64,000 nt of DNA, taken from NCBI RefSeq assembly GCF_015182315.1, contig NZ_PRDL01000001.1, positions 186,001 through 250,000 of the forward strand, given 5' to 3'. Shown here piece by piece: positions 8,700 to 17,046 of this stretch. The DNA comes from Cellvibrio polysaccharolyticus. GTDB taxonomy: Bacteria; Pseudomonadota; Gammaproteobacteria; Pseudomonadales; Cellvibrionaceae. How positions within the stretch are numbered: the first letter of the stretch is position 1; every line of letters starts with the position of its first letter. The position numbers and the translations under genes are program-made. The notes under the pieces were generated by a model that was given only the letters and a program-made list of their open reading frames with translations, did not search any database and was not told the DNA's origin.

Positions 8700-9569
8700 A
8701 TGACTATTCTCGTTACTGGATCTACCGGCACTGTTGGCCGTCAAATTGTGGAACAACTCGTCAAGCGCGGTGCTGATGTACGCGCACTGGTCCGCGACCC
8801 GTCCAAGGCCGATTTCCCGGCAAGCGTTGGCATCGTCAAGGGCGATATGCTGGATGTCGACTCGCTGCGCAGTGCCTTCTCGGGTGTATCGACGCTCTTC
8901 CTACTCAATGCCGTCGCGCCCGACGAATACACCCAGGCACTGATTGCGCTGAACATTGCCCGCGAAGCTGGCATCGAGCGGATCGTCTATCTGTCGGTGT
9001 TTAATGGTGAGCAATATCTGAACGTGCCGCACTTTTCAGGCAAGTTCGGTGTGGAGCGGATGATCGAACAAATGGGGCTTAATGCCACCATCCTGCGCCC
9101 CGCCTATTTCATCAATAATGATCTTTCGGTTAAGGACGTCGTGACCGGATACGGTATCTATCCGATGCCAATCGGCAGCAAGGGGCTGGCGATGGTCGAT
9201 ACACGAGACATTGCAGAAGTGGCGGCCATTGAGTTGCTCCGTCGCGAACAGGCTGCTGCTCCGCTGCCCATTGAGCGCATTAACCTGGTCGGCCCCGATA
9301 CGCTGACCGGCACCGATGTCGCCGCAATCTGGTCGGAAGTGTTAGGGCGCCCGATTGCTTATCCGGGCGATGACACCGCCGGGTTTGAAAAGAATCTCCG
9401 CCAGTTCATGCCGGGTTGGATGGCCTTCGACATGCGTTTGATGGCCGAGCGCTTCCTCACCGTGGGCATGATTCCCGAGGCTGGCGATGTCGAGCGCCTG
9501 ACCACACTTTTAGGCCGCCCCCTGCGTTCCTATCGTGACTTCGCCACCGAGGTAGCAACCCCGGCTTAA
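8700..9569 (+). CDS. NmrA/NAD(P)-binding atypical SDR protein
   Basis: A 289-residue atypical short-chain dehydrogenase. The N-terminus has the dinucleotide-binding GSTGTVGRQ (residues 7-15), and the body has FSGKFGVERMIEQMGLNATI and LRPAYFINN, typical of the NmrA/QOR2-like group. Members bind NAD(P)H and act as quinone reductases or redox sensors. It lies between a quinone reductase and an Old Yellow Enzyme gene on the same strand, pointing to a shared role in reduction of reactive carbonyls or quinones. The exact reaction is unknown. Confidence 0.88.
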   Translation: MTILVTGSTGTVGRQIVEQLVKRGADVRALVRDPSKADFPASVGIVKGDMLDVDSLRSAFSGVSTLFLLNAVAPDEYTQALIALNIAREAGIERIVYLSVFNGEQYLNVPHFSGKFGVERMIEQMGLNATILRPAYFINNDLSVKDVVTGYGIYPMPIGSKGLAMVDTRDIAEVAAIELLRREQAAAPLPIERINLVGPDTLTGTDVAAIWSEVLGRPIAYPGDDTAGFEKNLRQFMPGWMAFDMRLMAERFLTVGMIPEAGDVERLTTLLGRPLRSYRDFATEVATPA

Positions 9570-9608
9570 CCATCGGGAACATAGCCGTAATCTGTTCGAC
9601 GGCTAGCG

Positions 9609-9637
9609 GCCCGGTGAAGTCCAAGGCGGAACCGGGC
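9609..9637 (+). terminator. Hairpin with T-rich tail between NmrA and OYE genes
   Basis: GCCCGGT at 9609-9615 pairs with ACCGGGC at 9631-9637 (7 bp, 15-base loop), followed by GTTCCTTTTT. It could partly terminate the first two genes or attenuate transcription into the third. The loop is longer than usual. Confidence 0.4.
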
Positions 9638-9672
9638 GTTCCTTTTTCAATATGCACTGAAGGAGATATGAA

Positions 9673-10737
9673 ATGAGTGATGTATGGTCCCCTATTAACG
9701 TGGGCGCGCTGAAACTGCCACATCGACTGGCGATGGCACCAATGACCCGCAGCCGGGCAAAGCCTGACGGAACGCCAGGCGATTTGGTAGCGCAATATTA
9801 TGCCCAACGCGCCAGCATTGGCCTGTTGATTACCGAAGGCACACAGCCCTCCGACGATGGGCAAGGCTACCTTGCCACGCCTGGAATCTACACCGACGAA
9901 CATGTTGCCGGTTGGCGCAAGGTTACGGATGCAGTCCATGCTGCTGGCGGGAGCCTGTTTGTGCAGCTGATGCATGTAGGGCGTATATCGCACCCGGACA
10001 ACACGCCGCATCATCGGCAACCTGTCGCTCCTTCGGCGATTGCACCCGGTGTCGACATGTTCACCATGAAAGGCATGCAGGCCATTCCCGAACCCCGTGA
10101 ACTGACGACCGCTGAAGTCAAGCAAACCCTCGCCGACTTTGCACAAGCTGCCAGACGTGCCGTCGAAGCGGGGGCGGATGGTGTGGAAATCCACGGGGCG
10201 AACGGGTATCTGGTGCATCAGTTCCTCGCGCCGAATGCCAACCAGCGCAGCGATGAATACGGCGGCTCACTGGAAAACCGTGCCCGTTTTGCTATCGACG
10301 TGGTGCGTGCGGTCGCTGATGCGATTGGCCCTGAAAAGACCGCCATCCGCTTATCACCGGGGTTCCCCACCGGCGGTATTATTGAAGGGCAGGAGAACGA
10401 TGATCTTTACCGCTACCTCGCGGCTGAGTTCGACAAAATCGGCATCGCTTACCTGCACCTTCTCCACGCCGGCAACGAAGCGCTACTGGCAGATATCCGC
10501 AAGGGGTTTGACGGGGTACTGATGGTGAATCGTCCTGGTCGCAAGCGCGAGCAGATTGGTTCGGACGTAGCCGGAAAAATTGCCGATATCGAATCGTTAG
10601 GTGCGATGGCGCTGGCCAATCCGGATCTCGTCGCGCGCTTGAAAACGGGCGCACCCTTTAACGAAGTGCGGCCGCAATTCTTTTATGCTGGCGGCGCGGA
10701 AGGTTATATCGACTATCCCGCGTTGGGATCAGCTTGA
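9673..10737 (+). CDS. Alkene reductase, Old Yellow Enzyme family (NemA-like)
   Basis: A 354-residue FMN-dependent TIM-barrel enzyme. It shows the family start (PHRLAMAPMTRSRA), the substrate-binding pair His174 and Asn177 in HGANGYLVHQF, and DEYGGSLENRARF. These enzymes reduce activated C=C bonds, N-ethylmaleimide and nitro compounds with NADPH in the cytoplasm. AGGAG lies about 9 bases before the ATG. In E. coli the homologue is induced by electrophiles, which fits the two upstream reductases and the LysR. Confidence 0.95.
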   Translation: MSDVWSPINVGALKLPHRLAMAPMTRSRAKPDGTPGDLVAQYYAQRASIGLLITEGTQPSDDGQGYLATPGIYTDEHVAGWRKVTDAVHAAGGSLFVQLMHVGRISHPDNTPHHRQPVAPSAIAPGVDMFTMKGMQAIPEPRELTTAEVKQTLADFAQAARRAVEAGADGVEIHGANGYLVHQFLAPNANQRSDEYGGSLENRARFAIDVVRAVADAIGPEKTAIRLSPGFPTGGIIEGQENDDLYRYLAAEFDKIGIAYLHLLHAGNEALLADIRKGFDGVLMVNRPGRKREQIGSDVAGKIADIESLGAMALANPDLVARLKTGAPFNEVRPQFFYAGGAEGYIDYPALGSA

Positions 10738-10799
10738 TGTTACCAAGCACTGGTCGTTGAACGCAGGGCGTCAGCCAACCCGATGGCAGCTTGTTACCT

Positions 10800-10893
10800 G
10801 AAAATATCCAGTTGCCATCCCGAATTCTTCCGGGCGACGAAAATGCTTCGGGTTTACAGAAGCTGCCGGGATTCATGCTTAAAAAGCTGTTGA
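10800..10893 (-). pseudogene. Relic of a PA0069-like radical SAM gene (3' end)
   Basis: On the minus strand this stretch reads LNSFLSMNPGSFCKPEAF then GRIRDGNWIFSG. It aligns with the C-terminus of the intact radical SAM protein at 15.4-16.5 kb, which reads QGMNLSSFRKPRSIP and ends TKGQLDIFG; the two DNA segments also resemble each other. Everything upstream of this tail is gone. It is probably a leftover of a second copy or of a partial duplication. The claim rests on my own visual alignment. Confidence 0.55.
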
Positions 10894-10921
10894 GTCAGAA
10901 TCGGCTCGCATGTCTTCGCCG

Positions 10922-12373
10922 TCAGCGATTGGCAAATTCTGAATCTTGCGTCCTTGCCAGCATCAGTAGCAACATCACCACCAGCAGCGCAGCGCCCAGG
11001 TTGTATAACATTCCTGCTACAAAGGCAGAGATGTAGTGGTTGGCGCCAGTGCCTGACCCCAGTGCTGTGCTGAACAATATGCCGACAATAGCCACACCCA
11101 ACGCGGCACCAACCTGTTGCAGGGTTGATATAACGCCTGATGCCATACCTGCCCGGGCTTCCTGTACAAACCCGAGTACCAGATTCAGCAAGGGCGTCAT
11201 GATGAATCCCTGGCCCGCTCCCACCACGACCAGCACTGGTATCAGGTGAGTCGCCTTCAAGGCCGAACCCGCCGCCCACACCTGGACAACCAGCAACCCG
11301 ATAGAAACGGCATAGACCAGTGCGCCAGCGACAATGGCAGGGGTTCCCCGGCGGGCAACCAAACGTGGCGCGAGTAGTGAGGCAACGACAAAGCCAAGGC
11401 TGCACGGAGCGAAAATGCTGCCTGCCAGAAACGGGTCAAGCCCCAGGCCGGATTGCACCAGCAGCGCGAAGCACAGAAAAAACGAGCTGGAGGTGGAGTA
11501 GATCATCAATACCAGTAGCGCTCCCAACGCGAATCGCCGCTGCTTCAATAGCTGCATGTCCACCAAGGGCAAATACCCTGCCCGGCGACGCCGTTCTTGC
11601 TGGTGGTAGAAAACCATCAGTAACACCAAAGCTCCTGCCATAGCTGCAAGGCTCCAGGCTGGCCAGTTTTTCCCTGGTCCTTCAATCAAGGGCACCAGCA
11701 GGAGCGCCAGCCCGCTGCTGACCAGTAGTACGCCTGGCCAATCCAGCGTCGGACCTTGCGGCGCGCGCGTTTCGGGAATATAGCGAGCCGCTGCAATGGC
11801 AGCCAGGCCGATAGGCACATTGATAAGAAAGATGCTGCGCCAGCCCAGGCCGAACAGATTGGCATGTACCAGCCAACCGCCCAGTATTTGACCCGCAATG
11901 GCTGCCAGCCCCAACGTCATACCCAGTAACCCGAAAGCGCGGCGACTGTCATTGCCATTAAAGTTGACGCGGATGGAGGCATAGACCTGCGGGAACAACA
12001 AAGCCGCTGCCATGCCTTGCAAAATGCGTGCGCCGATCAGAAAGCCGGCATCCGGTGCCAGCCCACACAACGCAGAGGCCGCCGTGAATGCCGCCATGCC
12101 TGTGACGAACAGACGACGGCGCCCGAACAAATCACCCAGCCGCCCGCCGGTAATCAGCAACACACCGAAGGCGAGTTCATAGCCGGCTACGATAAAACCA
12201 ATCTGCGCGAAGCTGGCGCCCAGATCGGCCTGCAGGCTCGGAATGGCGACATTGACCACAAACAAATCGAAGATAGTGACGAAGCCTGCCAATAGCAGCA
12301 CAGATAAACCCAGCCAGGGCGGGTTATTGATGGCGTTTGGAGGCAGTGTTGGCGTGCAGGAATTTGAGTTCAT
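10922..12373 (-). CDS. MFS transporter, DHA2 type (14 TM, EmrB/QacA-like)
   Basis: About 484 residues with fourteen hydrophobic segments. Typical DHA2 sequences are FDLFVVNVAIPSLQADLGAS in helix 1, GGRLGDLFGRRRLF after helix 2, and GWRSIFLINVPIG. These proton-driven exporters remove drugs or dyes. ATG at 12373 (MNSNSCTP) is preferred to one 51 bases upstream because it gives a normal N-terminal tail, though neither start has a strong ribosome site. It is divergent from an XRE/MmyB-type regulator with an operator-like palindrome between. Confidence 0.9.
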   Translation of the reverse strand: MNSNSCTPTLPPNAINNPPWLGLSVLLLAGFVTIFDLFVVNVAIPSLQADLGASFAQIGFIVAGYELAFGVLLITGGRLGDLFGRRRLFVTGMAAFTAASALCGLAPDAGFLIGARILQGMAAALLFPQVYASIRVNFNGNDSRRAFGLLGMTLGLAAIAGQILGGWLVHANLFGLGWRSIFLINVPIGLAAIAAARYIPETRAPQGPTLDWPGVLLVSSGLALLLVPLIEGPGKNWPAWSLAAMAGALVLLMVFYHQQERRRRAGYLPLVDMQLLKQRRFALGALLVLMIYSTSSSFFLCFALLVQSGLGLDPFLAGSIFAPCSLGFVVASLLAPRLVARRGTPAIVAGALVYAVSIGLLVVQVWAAGSALKATHLIPVLVVVGAGQGFIMTPLLNLVLGFVQEARAGMASGVISTLQQVGAALGVAIVGILFSTALGSGTGANHYISAFVAGMLYNLGAALLVVMLLLMLARTQDSEFANR

Positions 12374-12446
12374 CTTGCGTATCCGTAATGAAGACGCGAT
12401 CATTCTCAAAGTCTTTTTAAGCAATTACAATTTAACCATTTATGCT

Positions 12447-12461
12447 ATTACTTAAAGTAAT
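12447..12461. promoter_or_regulatory. Palindrome ATTACTT-A-AAGTAAT, probable operator
   Basis: A perfect 7-bp inverted repeat around one base, 9 bases before the regulator's start codon and about 75 bases from the divergent MFS start. It probably overlaps the core promoter in the AT-rich gap. It is the likely binding site of the XRE regulator next to it. Confidence 0.55.
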
Positions 12462-12470
12462 GGAGTCACC

Positions 12471-13274
12471 ATGCGTACCATGGAAAAAACACGTCCTGAT
12501 CTGGCGGCTTTTTTGCGGGCGCGCCGTGAGCGCCTGTCACCCGCCGATGTGGGTTTGCCCAGCGGCACACGGCGGCGCACGCCCGGGCTGCGCCGCGAGG
12601 AAGTGGCGGCACTCGCCGGTGTGGGGTTGACCTGGTACACCTGGCTTGAACAGGGGCGGGATATCGGTGTATCCGCGGCGTTTCTGGACAATTTGGCACG
12701 GGTGTTAAAGCTTGATGCCGCCGAGCGCCGCCACCTGTTTCTGCTGGCCCATGAGCGGTTGCCTGCAGAACCGGGCAAAACCTGGTGTGTATTGCCACCG
12801 CTGGTGCGCCGCCTGATGCACGACTTGCCCCATCCTGCTTATGTCATCAACCTGCGCTGGGACGTGCTGGGCTTTAACGCCTCTGCTGACCAGCTTTTCG
12901 GCTTCGGTACGCATGCGCCGGAACGGCGCAATTTGCTGTGGTTGTTATTCACCGATCCGCTACTGATTGAGCGATTTGTCGGTTGGCAGCAACAGGCGCC
13001 GCAAATGCTGTCGGCCTTTCGCCGCGACTTTGCCCGTGCTACCCAGGAAGCTGACCTTCTCGAACTGATAAATGATCTGGAGCGGGTATCACCGGATTTC
13101 AAACGCTGGTGGCATCAACATGAGGTACAGGCACCCTGCACGGGCGTTCGCCAGCTGCTCATCGACGACCAGCCGCTGGCATTTGAGCACACATCGCTCA
13201 CCGTCGATGAAGACAGGCACCTCCGTCTGGTAGTTTATGCGAGGGAACAAGGTGGAGTAACAACAGCCTCGTAA
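12471..13274 (+). CDS. XRE-family regulator with MmyB-like ligand domain
   Basis: A 267-residue protein. The N-terminus has the MmyB hallmark RTPGLRREEVAALAGVGLTWYTWLEQGRDI (residues about 36-65; quoted in part by its residues), a helix-turn-helix, and the C-terminus is the MmyB-type PAS-like domain (LPHPAYVINLRWDVLGFNAS). Proteins of this class, common in Actinobacteria and Proteobacteria, often repress a divergent transporter or dehydrogenase and may bind fatty acids. GGAG precedes the first ATG; a second ATG is three codons on. Target: probably the divergent 14-TM MFS. Confidence 0.88.
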   Translation: MRTMEKTRPDLAAFLRARRERLSPADVGLPSGTRRRTPGLRREEVAALAGVGLTWYTWLEQGRDIGVSAAFLDNLARVLKLDAAERRHLFLLAHERLPAEPGKTWCVLPPLVRRLMHDLPHPAYVINLRWDVLGFNASADQLFGFGTHAPERRNLLWLLFTDPLLIERFVGWQQQAPQMLSAFRRDFARATQEADLLELINDLERVSPDFKRWWHQHEVQAPCTGVRQLLIDDQPLAFEHTSLTVDEDRHLRLVVYAREQGGVTTAS

Positions 13275-13347
13275 CTGATGTTTTTTTGTTTCAGTTACAG
13301 GGTTATTTCGGTTATTTTCTTCGAAGATAGCCGATTTACAGACCCAG

Positions 13348-14514
13348 TCATTTTTCGGCTGCACTGGCAGGAGAGCAAGCCGATTTCTGCTTCCGCTCAT
13401 TCCACCCCACCCGGGTAGTCAATAGCAAAGCCGCTGTTGCAAATCCCCCGGCTAACCAGAGGTTGCTGGATAAACCCCGCTCATCGACGAGCTGCCCGCC
13501 TGCCCAGGCACCCAGTGCAATGCCGATATTAAATATCCCGACGTAGAGCGCGGTGGCGATTTCCATGGCACGCGGGGCGGCCTTCATGATCAACGTCATC
13601 AACGCAACCGATACACCGCCGTAGGCCAGGCCCCAAACCAGCAGTGCCACACCACCGCCCGCGAGGGAGCCGCCGATGGTGAGAAACAGCACCGGCGTTA
13701 GCAATAGCCCCAGCGCGATGATCAGCAGCGTCTGTGTGATGTGTCGTGCGGCAACAATGCCTGCGAGGAAATTACTGGCAATGCCTACGATGCCGTAAAC
13801 GAATAGCAGCGCGCCGATCCATTGTGGCTCAAAGCCCGACACCGATATCAGCAGCGGGCGCACAAAGGTGAAGGCCATAAAGTGCCCGGCTACTAACAAC
13901 AGCGTTAAGGCCAGTGCTATTTGAAGCTTGCCGTTACTCAACTGCTCCCCAAATTGGCGCAAGGTTGCCGAGCTGGCCACAGGCAATGTGGGAATCACCG
14001 CGAGATGAAAGACAAGCACCAACCCGCTAAACACGGCCATGCCGCCAAAAGCCCAGCGCCACCCGGCGAAGTCGCCAATCAAAGCGCCAAGCGGTACCCC
14101 CAGAACGGAAGCCGCCGCGACCCCGCCAAAAATAATCGACGTTGCCAGGCCAATGGCCCGGGCCGGAACCAGTCGAGCAGCCAGACTACCGGCAATCGCC
14201 CAGATACCACCCATGCAAAAACCCACCAGAATACGAGCGGCCAGCATCCAGCGCATATCGGCTGCCAGTGCTGAAGCAATGTTGGCAATCATCAACAAAC
14301 CCAGCAGAACACAGAGAATCTTGCGCCGATCAATACCACCGGAAGCTATCACGACCAGGGGTGCAAACAAGGCTGCCAGCAGTGCCGGGAGCGATATCAT
14401 CAAACCGGCGGTTCCTGTTGAACTCTCCAGGGTGTTTGCAATGGACGTCAGCAACCCGACCGGGAGCATTTCCGTTGTCACAACCGAGAAGGTCGCCAGG
14501 CCCACGGCGGCCAC
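13348..14514 (-). CDS. MFS transporter, DHA1 type, with a disturbed 5' end
   Basis: A 388-residue, twelve-helix MFS exporter of the AraJ/YdeA-like group (FSVVTTEMLPVGLLTSIA in helix 1, GGIDRRKILC after helix 2). The open frame can begin only at GTG 14514, inside what should be helix 1. A better start exists at ATG 14566 (MNSSSNADA), but it is in another frame; removing one C from the CCCC run near 14540 would join them into a natural N-terminus ending RFNGPWLAVAAVGLATF. Either a single-base frameshift or a sequence error is present. It is divergent from a TetR gene with paired operators between. Confidence 0.8.
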   Translation of the reverse strand: MAAVGLATFSVVTTEMLPVGLLTSIANTLESSTGTAGLMISLPALLAALFAPLVVIASGGIDRRKILCVLLGLLMIANIASALAADMRWMLAARILVGFCMGGIWAIAGSLAARLVPARAIGLATSIIFGGVAAASVLGVPLGALIGDFAGWRWAFGGMAVFSGLVLVFHLAVIPTLPVASSATLRQFGEQLSNGKLQIALALTLLLVAGHFMAFTFVRPLLISVSGFEPQWIGALLFVYGIVGIASNFLAGIVAARHITQTLLIIALGLLLTPVLFLTIGGSLAGGGVALLVWGLAYGGVSVALMTLIMKAAPRAMEIATALYVGIFNIGIALGAWAGGQLVDERGLSSNLWLAGGFATAALLLTTRVGWNERKQKSACSPASAAEK

Positions 14515-14695
14515 CGCCAGCCACGGGCCGTTGAACCGGGGCGTCGGCGTTTGAAGATGAATTCATGGTGCTGATCCTTTCAATAAAAAACGGACGTTGT
14601 CGTTGTCATCGGCAATGGCCGGGTCCCGAAAGCGATGAACACACCTCACTTCAGGAACCTTTACTTGCCTCTGGATGGCGGGTGCGGTGACAATA

Positions 14696-14710
14696 CATAC
14701 ATGACGTATG
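14696..14710. promoter_or_regulatory. Operator CATAC-N5-GTATG (distal copy)
   Basis: Perfect 5-bp inverted repeat, identical in half-sites and spacing to one 54 bases downstream. Both lie between the divergent MFS and TetR genes and are probably TetR sites. Confidence 0.65.
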
Positions 14711-14749
14711 AATAAAATCATATATACATACGCGCTGAATGTAAATAAT

Positions 14750-14764
14750 CATACGTTTTGTATG
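14750..14764. promoter_or_regulatory. Operator CATAC-N5-GTATG (proximal copy)
   Basis: Same CATAC-N5-GTATG palindrome, 13 bases before the TetR start and immediately ahead of its AAGGAGGGG ribosome site. Binding here would block the regulator's own expression. Confidence 0.68.
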
Positions 14765-14777
14765 TAAGGAGGGGCAG

Positions 14778-15377
14778 ATGGTTCGTCGTACCCGAGCGGA
14801 AATGGAAGAAACCCGTGCCCGCTTGTTGCAAACGGCTCGCAAGGTGTTCAGCGAGCGCGGCTATGCAGACACGTCAATGGATGACCTCACCGCGCAGGCC
14901 GGTCTCACCCGTGGCGCGCTTTATCATCATTTCGGGGATAAAAAAGGTTTGTTGGCGGCGGTGGTAGATCAAATGGACGCGGAGATGGACGCGCGCTTGC
15001 GGGCTATTTCCGAGGCGGCTGACGATGCCTGGGAAGGGTTTTGCCGTCGCTGTCGCAGCTACCTGGAGATAGCCCTGGAGCCGGAGTTTCAGCGAATTGT
15101 GTTGCGTGATGCCAGAGCGGTATTGGGTGGCGCCTCGCCGGAATCCCAGCGCCATTGTATTACGTCAATGCAACAGCTGATCGACAACCTGATCCGGGAA
15201 GGCAAAGTGGCCGAGGTCAATTCGCAGGTGCTGGCCTCACTGATTTACGGCAGTCTGGTGGAAGCAGCTTTCTGGGTTGCAGATGCCCGTTCCAACAGCA
15301 TTGATAGCGGTGCGCGTCTCGTGCAAGGCGTTGCTGCATTGGAATTGCTGTTACGCGGCTTGCGGGTCAACTCCTGA
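14778..15377 (+). CDS. TetR-family transcriptional repressor
   Basis: A 199-residue TetR protein. The DNA-binding domain has RLLQTARKVFSERGYADTSM followed by the recognition helix in GLTRGALYHHFGDKKGLL, close to AcrR/TtgR-type repressors. The C-terminal ligand domain is all-helical. A strong ribosome site (AAGGAGGGG) precedes the ATG. With two identical palindromes in the divergent gap, it most likely represses itself and the MFS exporter until a drug or metabolite binds. Confidence 0.93.
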   Translation: MVRRTRAEMEETRARLLQTARKVFSERGYADTSMDDLTAQAGLTRGALYHHFGDKKGLLAAVVDQMDAEMDARLRAISEAADDAWEGFCRRCRSYLEIALEPEFQRIVLRDARAVLGGASPESQRHCITSMQQLIDNLIREGKVAEVNSQVLASLIYGSLVEAAFWVADARSNSIDSGARLVQGVAALELLLRGLRVNS

Positions 15378-15395
15378 TTCCGGCTACCGAACGCG

Positions 15396-16538
15396 CTAAC
15401 CAAAAATATCCAACTGCCCTTTGGTGTTTTCAGCGGCCACCGGGATGCTGCGGGGTTTGCGGAAGCTGCTGAGGTTCATGCCTTGAAAATGGCTTTGTTG
15501 GTCGAGGCCGAGGCGGTGCACCGCTTTTTTAAAACGCTGCTGAATCAGCTCGGCCCAGATGCCTTCGCCGCGTCGGCGCTTGCCGAATTCTGCCCGGTAA
15601 TCCTTGCCGCCGTGCATGTCGCGCACGCAGTTCATCACCCGCTGCGCACGTTCGGCAAAGTGCGCTTCCAGCCATTCCTGAAATAACGGGTTCACCTCCC
15701 AGGGCAGCCGCAAAATGGTGTAGCCGGCACCGCAGGCACCCGCGTTGGCAGCAGCCTCAAGAATTTTTTCCATGTCCTGTTCGGTTACAAAGGGAATGAT
15801 CGGGGCAACGCTGACGGTGACCGGAATGCCGGCGCTGGCCAGTTTTTCTACCATTTGCAAACGGCGGGTGGGCGATGCAGCGCGTGGCTCCAGGGTGCGG
15901 GAAATGGAATGATCCAGGGTGGTGATGGTAATAGCCGCCACGACCAGATTATGTTGCGAAAGTGCCTGTAAAATGTCGATATCACGCTCGATCAGCGTGG
16001 ATTTGGTGATAACCCCCACCGGATGCCGACACTCCAGCAAAACCTCCAGCACCTGCCGGGTGAGTTGCCATTGGCGTTCGCAGGGTTGATAGGCATCGGT
16101 ATTTACGCCCAGCGCCAGCGGCGTAACCTGATAGTTGTCAGCGGCCAGTTCACGGCGCAATAAGGCAGGCGCGTTGGTCTTGGCGTAGAGGCGCGTTTCA
16201 AAATCCAGCCCGGGAGAAAGCCCCAAATAGCTGTGGGTCGGGCGGGCAAAACAATAAATACAGCCGTGCTCACAGCCCCGGTAGGGGTTGAGCGATGCAC
16301 TGAAGGGAACATCCGGCGACCGGTTATAACTGATGATAGATTTGGCCACTTCGGGTGTAACGATGGTTTTTAGCGGCGGCGCATCGTCGTCCTCCTGCCA
16401 CCAGCCGTCATCGACTGATTCGCTGTGCTGCACTTCGTAACGGCCGGTGATATTAACGGTCGCACCCCGGCCTTTGATGGCGCGGGTGGGCGCGACAATC
16501 CATGGCGTTTCCTGGGAGTAGTCGTCTTCGTAGGACAT
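15396..16538 (-). CDS. PA0069-family radical SAM protein, LexA-controlled
   Basis: A 380-residue radical SAM enzyme. Residues 17-26 hold the family motif PTRAIKGRGA; the iron-sulfur cysteines are C89, C93 and C96 in GCEHGCIYCFARP; the barrel follows, and the tail is FRKPRSIP and QLDIFG. It is related to spore photoproduct lyase-like repair enzymes but its reaction is not known. A near-perfect LexA box lies 8 bases before the ATG, and no ribosome site is visible, so the transcript may be leaderless. As I recall, PA0069 of Pseudomonas aeruginosa is also in the LexA regulon, which supports a DNA-damage role. Confidence 0.93.
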   Translation of the reverse strand: MSYEDDYSQETPWIVAPTRAIKGRGATVNITGRYEVQHSESVDDGWWQEDDDAPPLKTIVTPEVAKSIISYNRSPDVPFSASLNPYRGCEHGCIYCFARPTHSYLGLSPGLDFETRLYAKTNAPALLRRELAADNYQVTPLALGVNTDAYQPCERQWQLTRQVLEVLLECRHPVGVITKSTLIERDIDILQALSQHNLVVAAITITTLDHSISRTLEPRAASPTRRLQMVEKLASAGIPVTVSVAPIIPFVTEQDMEKILEAAANAGACGAGYTILRLPWEVNPLFQEWLEAHFAERAQRVMNCVRDMHGGKDYRAEFGKRRRGEGIWAELIQQRFKKAVHRLGLDQQSHFQGMNLSSFRKPRSIPVAAENTKGQLDIFG

Positions 16539-16546
16539 GGCGGCAC

Positions 16547-16570
16547 AATACTGTATATAAAAACAGTATT
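16547..16570. promoter_or_regulatory. LexA (SOS) box upstream of the radical SAM gene
   Basis: AATACTGT at 16547-16554 is the exact reverse complement of ACAGTATT at 16563-16570. The core CTGTATATAAAAACAG (16551-16566) fits the gammaproteobacterial consensus CTGT-N8-ACAG perfectly with an AT-rich centre. The box abuts the start codon at 16538, so it must overlap the promoter or transcription start. Confidence 0.88.
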
Positions 16571-16645
16571 GTGAGCAGAAGCGGTTTTGCGGTCAAGCGC
16601 GAGCTGCTGTTTTTACAACAGGGTCGCGCCTTTACCAGCAATAAC

Positions 16646-16668
16646 GCTCACCCCTTATAGCGGTGAGC
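16646..16668. other. Hairpin between the XRE and radical SAM genes
   Basis: GCTCACC (16646-16652) pairs with GGTGAGC (16662-16668) around a 9-base loop, 26 bases beyond the stop of the minus-strand XRE gene. There is no T-run after it, so terminator function is uncertain. Confidence 0.35.
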
Positions 16669-16693
16669 AAGAAAACAGCGGGGCTGACAGCAA

Positions 16694-16933
16694 TCAATCG
16701 GAGGGGCGAAGGTGATCCGGGTGATCAAATTCGAATAACCGGTAAACCGGGACTTGAAGGGCGCGAGCAATTTTTTCCAGGTTATCAAACGATGGGCCAT
16801 GGATGCCCCGTTCAATATTGCTAATAGACTCGATGGTGACACCCACCTGATCAGCCAGTTGTTCCTGAGTGATTTTCCCTTCAATGCGTAAACGTTGTAC
16901 GCGACGGCCAAATTGTTTTCGTAACGGCTCCAT
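16694..16933 (-). CDS. Small XRE-family regulator
   Basis: A 79-residue Cro/CI-type helix-turn-helix protein made of little more than the DNA-binding domain: RVQRLRIEGKITQEQLADQV then SISNIERGIHGPSFDNLEKIARAL. AAGGAG precedes its ATG. Proteins of this size (C proteins) often control restriction-modification operons, and a vsr-dcm pair lies 0.8 kb away, but two unrelated small genes intervene and the link is unproven. It is divergent from the 75-residue gene that follows. Confidence 0.88.
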   Translation of the reverse strand: MEPLRKQFGRRVQRLRIEGKITQEQLADQVGVTIESISNIERGIHGPSFDNLEKIARALQVPVYRLFEFDHPDHLRPSD

Positions 16934-17046
16934 ACCAGACTCCTTTTCATGGGATAAGCCATGGTATTGAGGTTGAAGTTATACCGTAACGAAGCTAGAC
17001 TTCGTGTTGTGTCTTATCTGACCAACGAAAGGGAGAGCGAAGGAAG

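Noticed and set aside
9457..10218. 253-codon minus-strand frame opposite the NmrA and Old Yellow Enzyme genes
   Set aside because: Both opposite-strand genes are unmistakable; this is an antisense shadow in GC-rich DNA.
10658..10876. 72-codon minus-strand frame overlapping the Old Yellow Enzyme 3' end
   Set aside because: Only its first 25 codons match the radical SAM tail; the rest is antisense to a real gene, so it is treated as a relic, not a gene.
16648..16962. 104-codon minus-strand frame overlapping the small XRE gene
   Set aside because: The overlapping XRE frame has a clear helix-turn-helix and an AAGGAG ribosome site; this frame has neither.
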